A DNA stretch of 6,773 nucleotides from the NCBI GenBank assembly GCA_016283985.1, contig JAEENZ010000233.1:1-6773 (forward strand), given 5' to 3'. A program made the position numbers and the translations under genes. This document shows positions 5,989-6,773 of the stretch, one piece after another (position 1 is the stretch's first letter; the number at the start of each line of letters is the position of its first letter). The notes beneath the pieces were generated by a model. That model was not told the DNA's origin and did not search any database. It saw only the letters and a list, made by a program, of their open reading frames with translations. The stretch is from Bacteroidales bacterium. Its GTDB lineage: Bacteria; Bacteroidota; Bacteroidia; Bacteroidales; UBA932.

Positions 5989-6773
5989 ATGGATATTTCG
6001 GTTGTAATCCCCTTCTTTAACGAGGCGGAATCCCTCCCCGAACTCAGCGCGTGGATAGAGCGAGTGATGAAGGAAAACGGTTTCAGCTACGAAGTGCTGA
6101 TGGTCGACGACGGCAGCACCGACGGCTCCTGGGACATCGTCAAGGGCCTTTCGGCCGCCAATCCGGCCATCCACGGCATCAGCTTCCGCCGCAACTACGG
6201 CAAATCTGCAGCCCTCTATTGTGGTTTCGCCCAGGCGGAAGGAGACGTGGTGATCACGATGGACGCCGACCTTCAGGACAGCCCGGACGAGATCCCGGCA
6301 TTGTTCAGAAAGATTAAGGAGGAAGGCTTCGACATAGTATCCGGATGGAAGCAGCACCGCAAGGACAATCCGATAACCAAGAATCTGCCCTCGAAGCTTT
6401 ACAACGCCACCGCCCGCAGCATCACCGGCATCAAACTGCACGACATGAATTGCGGCCTGAAAGCCTATCGGAAAGATGTCGTGAAGAACGTAGAGGTATA
6501 CGGGGAAATGCACCGATATATCCCCTATCTTGCCAAGAATGCAGGGTTTACCAAGATCGGCGAGATGCCCGTGCACCACCAGAAACGCAAATACGGCAAG
6601 AGCAAGTTCGGCATGAGCCGTTTCGTGAACGGATTCCTGGACCTGCTGTCTCTCTGGTTCTTGAGCACCTTCGGTAAGAAGCCCATGCATTTCTTCGGCT
6701 ATTCCGGAATCTTTATGTTCTTGGTGGGCTTCGTGATGACGGTCTGGATCATAGTCGCAAAGCGCGTCCGCCA
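5989..6773 (+). CDS. Family 2 glycosyltransferase, polyprenyl-phosphate sugar type (3' end outside window)
   Basis: Probably transfers a sugar from a nucleotide donor to a polyprenyl phosphate on the cytoplasmic face of the inner membrane. The 261 codons visible show a GT-A fold: MDISVVIPFFNEAESLPEL at the N-terminus, VDDGSTDGS at 39-47 for nucleotide binding, the metal-binding DAD at 92-94 inside MDADLQDSPDEIP, and MNCGLKAYRKDV at 153-164. A HRYIPYLAKNAGF segment at 175-187 and KRKYGKSKFGMSRF at 199-212 are typical of the DPM1/GtrB/ArnC-like group. A membrane segment begins at about 234 (FFGYSGIFMFLVGFVMTVWI), and a second is expected after the window edge. ATG at 5989-5991, one base after the DUF4199 stop, gives the canonical N-terminus. 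No Shine-Dalgarno sequence is seen, so it probably relies on coupling. The sugar and final product cannot be told from the sequence. Confidence 0.93.
   Translation, partial: MDISVVIPFFNEAESLPELSAWIERVMKENGFSYEVLMVDDGSTDGSWDIVKGLSAANPAIHGISFRRNYGKSAALYCGFAQAEGDVVITMDADLQDSPDEIPALFRKIKEEGFDIVSGWKQHRKDNPITKNLPSKLYNATARSITGIKLHDMNCGLKAYRKDVVKNVEVYGEMHRYIPYLAKNAGFTKIGEMPVHHQKRKYGKSKFGMSRFVNGFLDLLSLWFLSTFGKKPMHFFGYSGIFMFLVGFVMTVWIIVAKRVR

Noticed and set aside
5920..6690. Minus-strand open frame of 256 codons opposite the glycosyltransferase
   Set aside because: The plus strand encodes a clear GT-A glycosyltransferase here; the reverse frame shows no family motif.

Overview
The window reads as a stretch of Bacteroidota chromosome, most likely order Bacteroidales. 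The evidence is the pair of TAnnTTTG promoter boxes, the DUF4295 and DUF4199 families (both essentially Bacteroidota-specific), A-rich leaders that almost all lack a Shine-Dalgarno sequence, zinc-free forms of L28 and L33, and a signal peptidase I with a long insertion. The species cannot be named from this sequence. There are no tRNAs, rRNAs, mobile elements or CRISPR arrays, and no gene-free stretch longer than about 60 bases.

Minus strand, positions 1-5389, read from right to left: nine tightly packed genes in one direction. They are thrS (threonyl-tRNA synthetase), infC (initiation factor 3), rpmI (L35), rplT (L20), lepB (signal peptidase I), rpmB (L28), rpmG (L33), a 52-residue DUF4295 protein and ftsY (signal-recognition-particle receptor, cut off by the window edge). 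The gaps are 0, 49, 12, 6, 12, 11, 21 and 3 bases. The only promoter I can see is in front of thrS, so the set is probably one long operon. It joins three functions: charging tRNA-Thr and starting translation, building the large ribosomal subunit, and delivering and processing exported proteins (FtsY docks ribosomes at the membrane, LepB removes signal peptides). lepB sits between two blocks of ribosomal protein genes, which is the least expected part of the layout.

Intergenic, positions 5390-5447: a compact divergent control region with two back-to-back -7 boxes, one pointing to thrS and one to the plus-strand pair. The plus-strand box lies only five bases from the next start codon, so that transcript should have almost no leader.

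Plus strand, positions 5448-6773: a four-helix DUF4199 membrane protein and, one base later, a family 2 glycosyltransferase of the polyprenyl-phosphate type with a membrane anchor, cut off by the right edge. The two are probably co-transcribed and may work together at the inner membrane.

No wholly new system is visible. The items worth a second look are the junction architecture (same-frame stop/start joints with TTG and GTG starts), the single Shine-Dalgarno sequence in front of the DUF4295 gene, the back-to-back promoters with a near-leaderless mRNA, and two small RNA hairpins.
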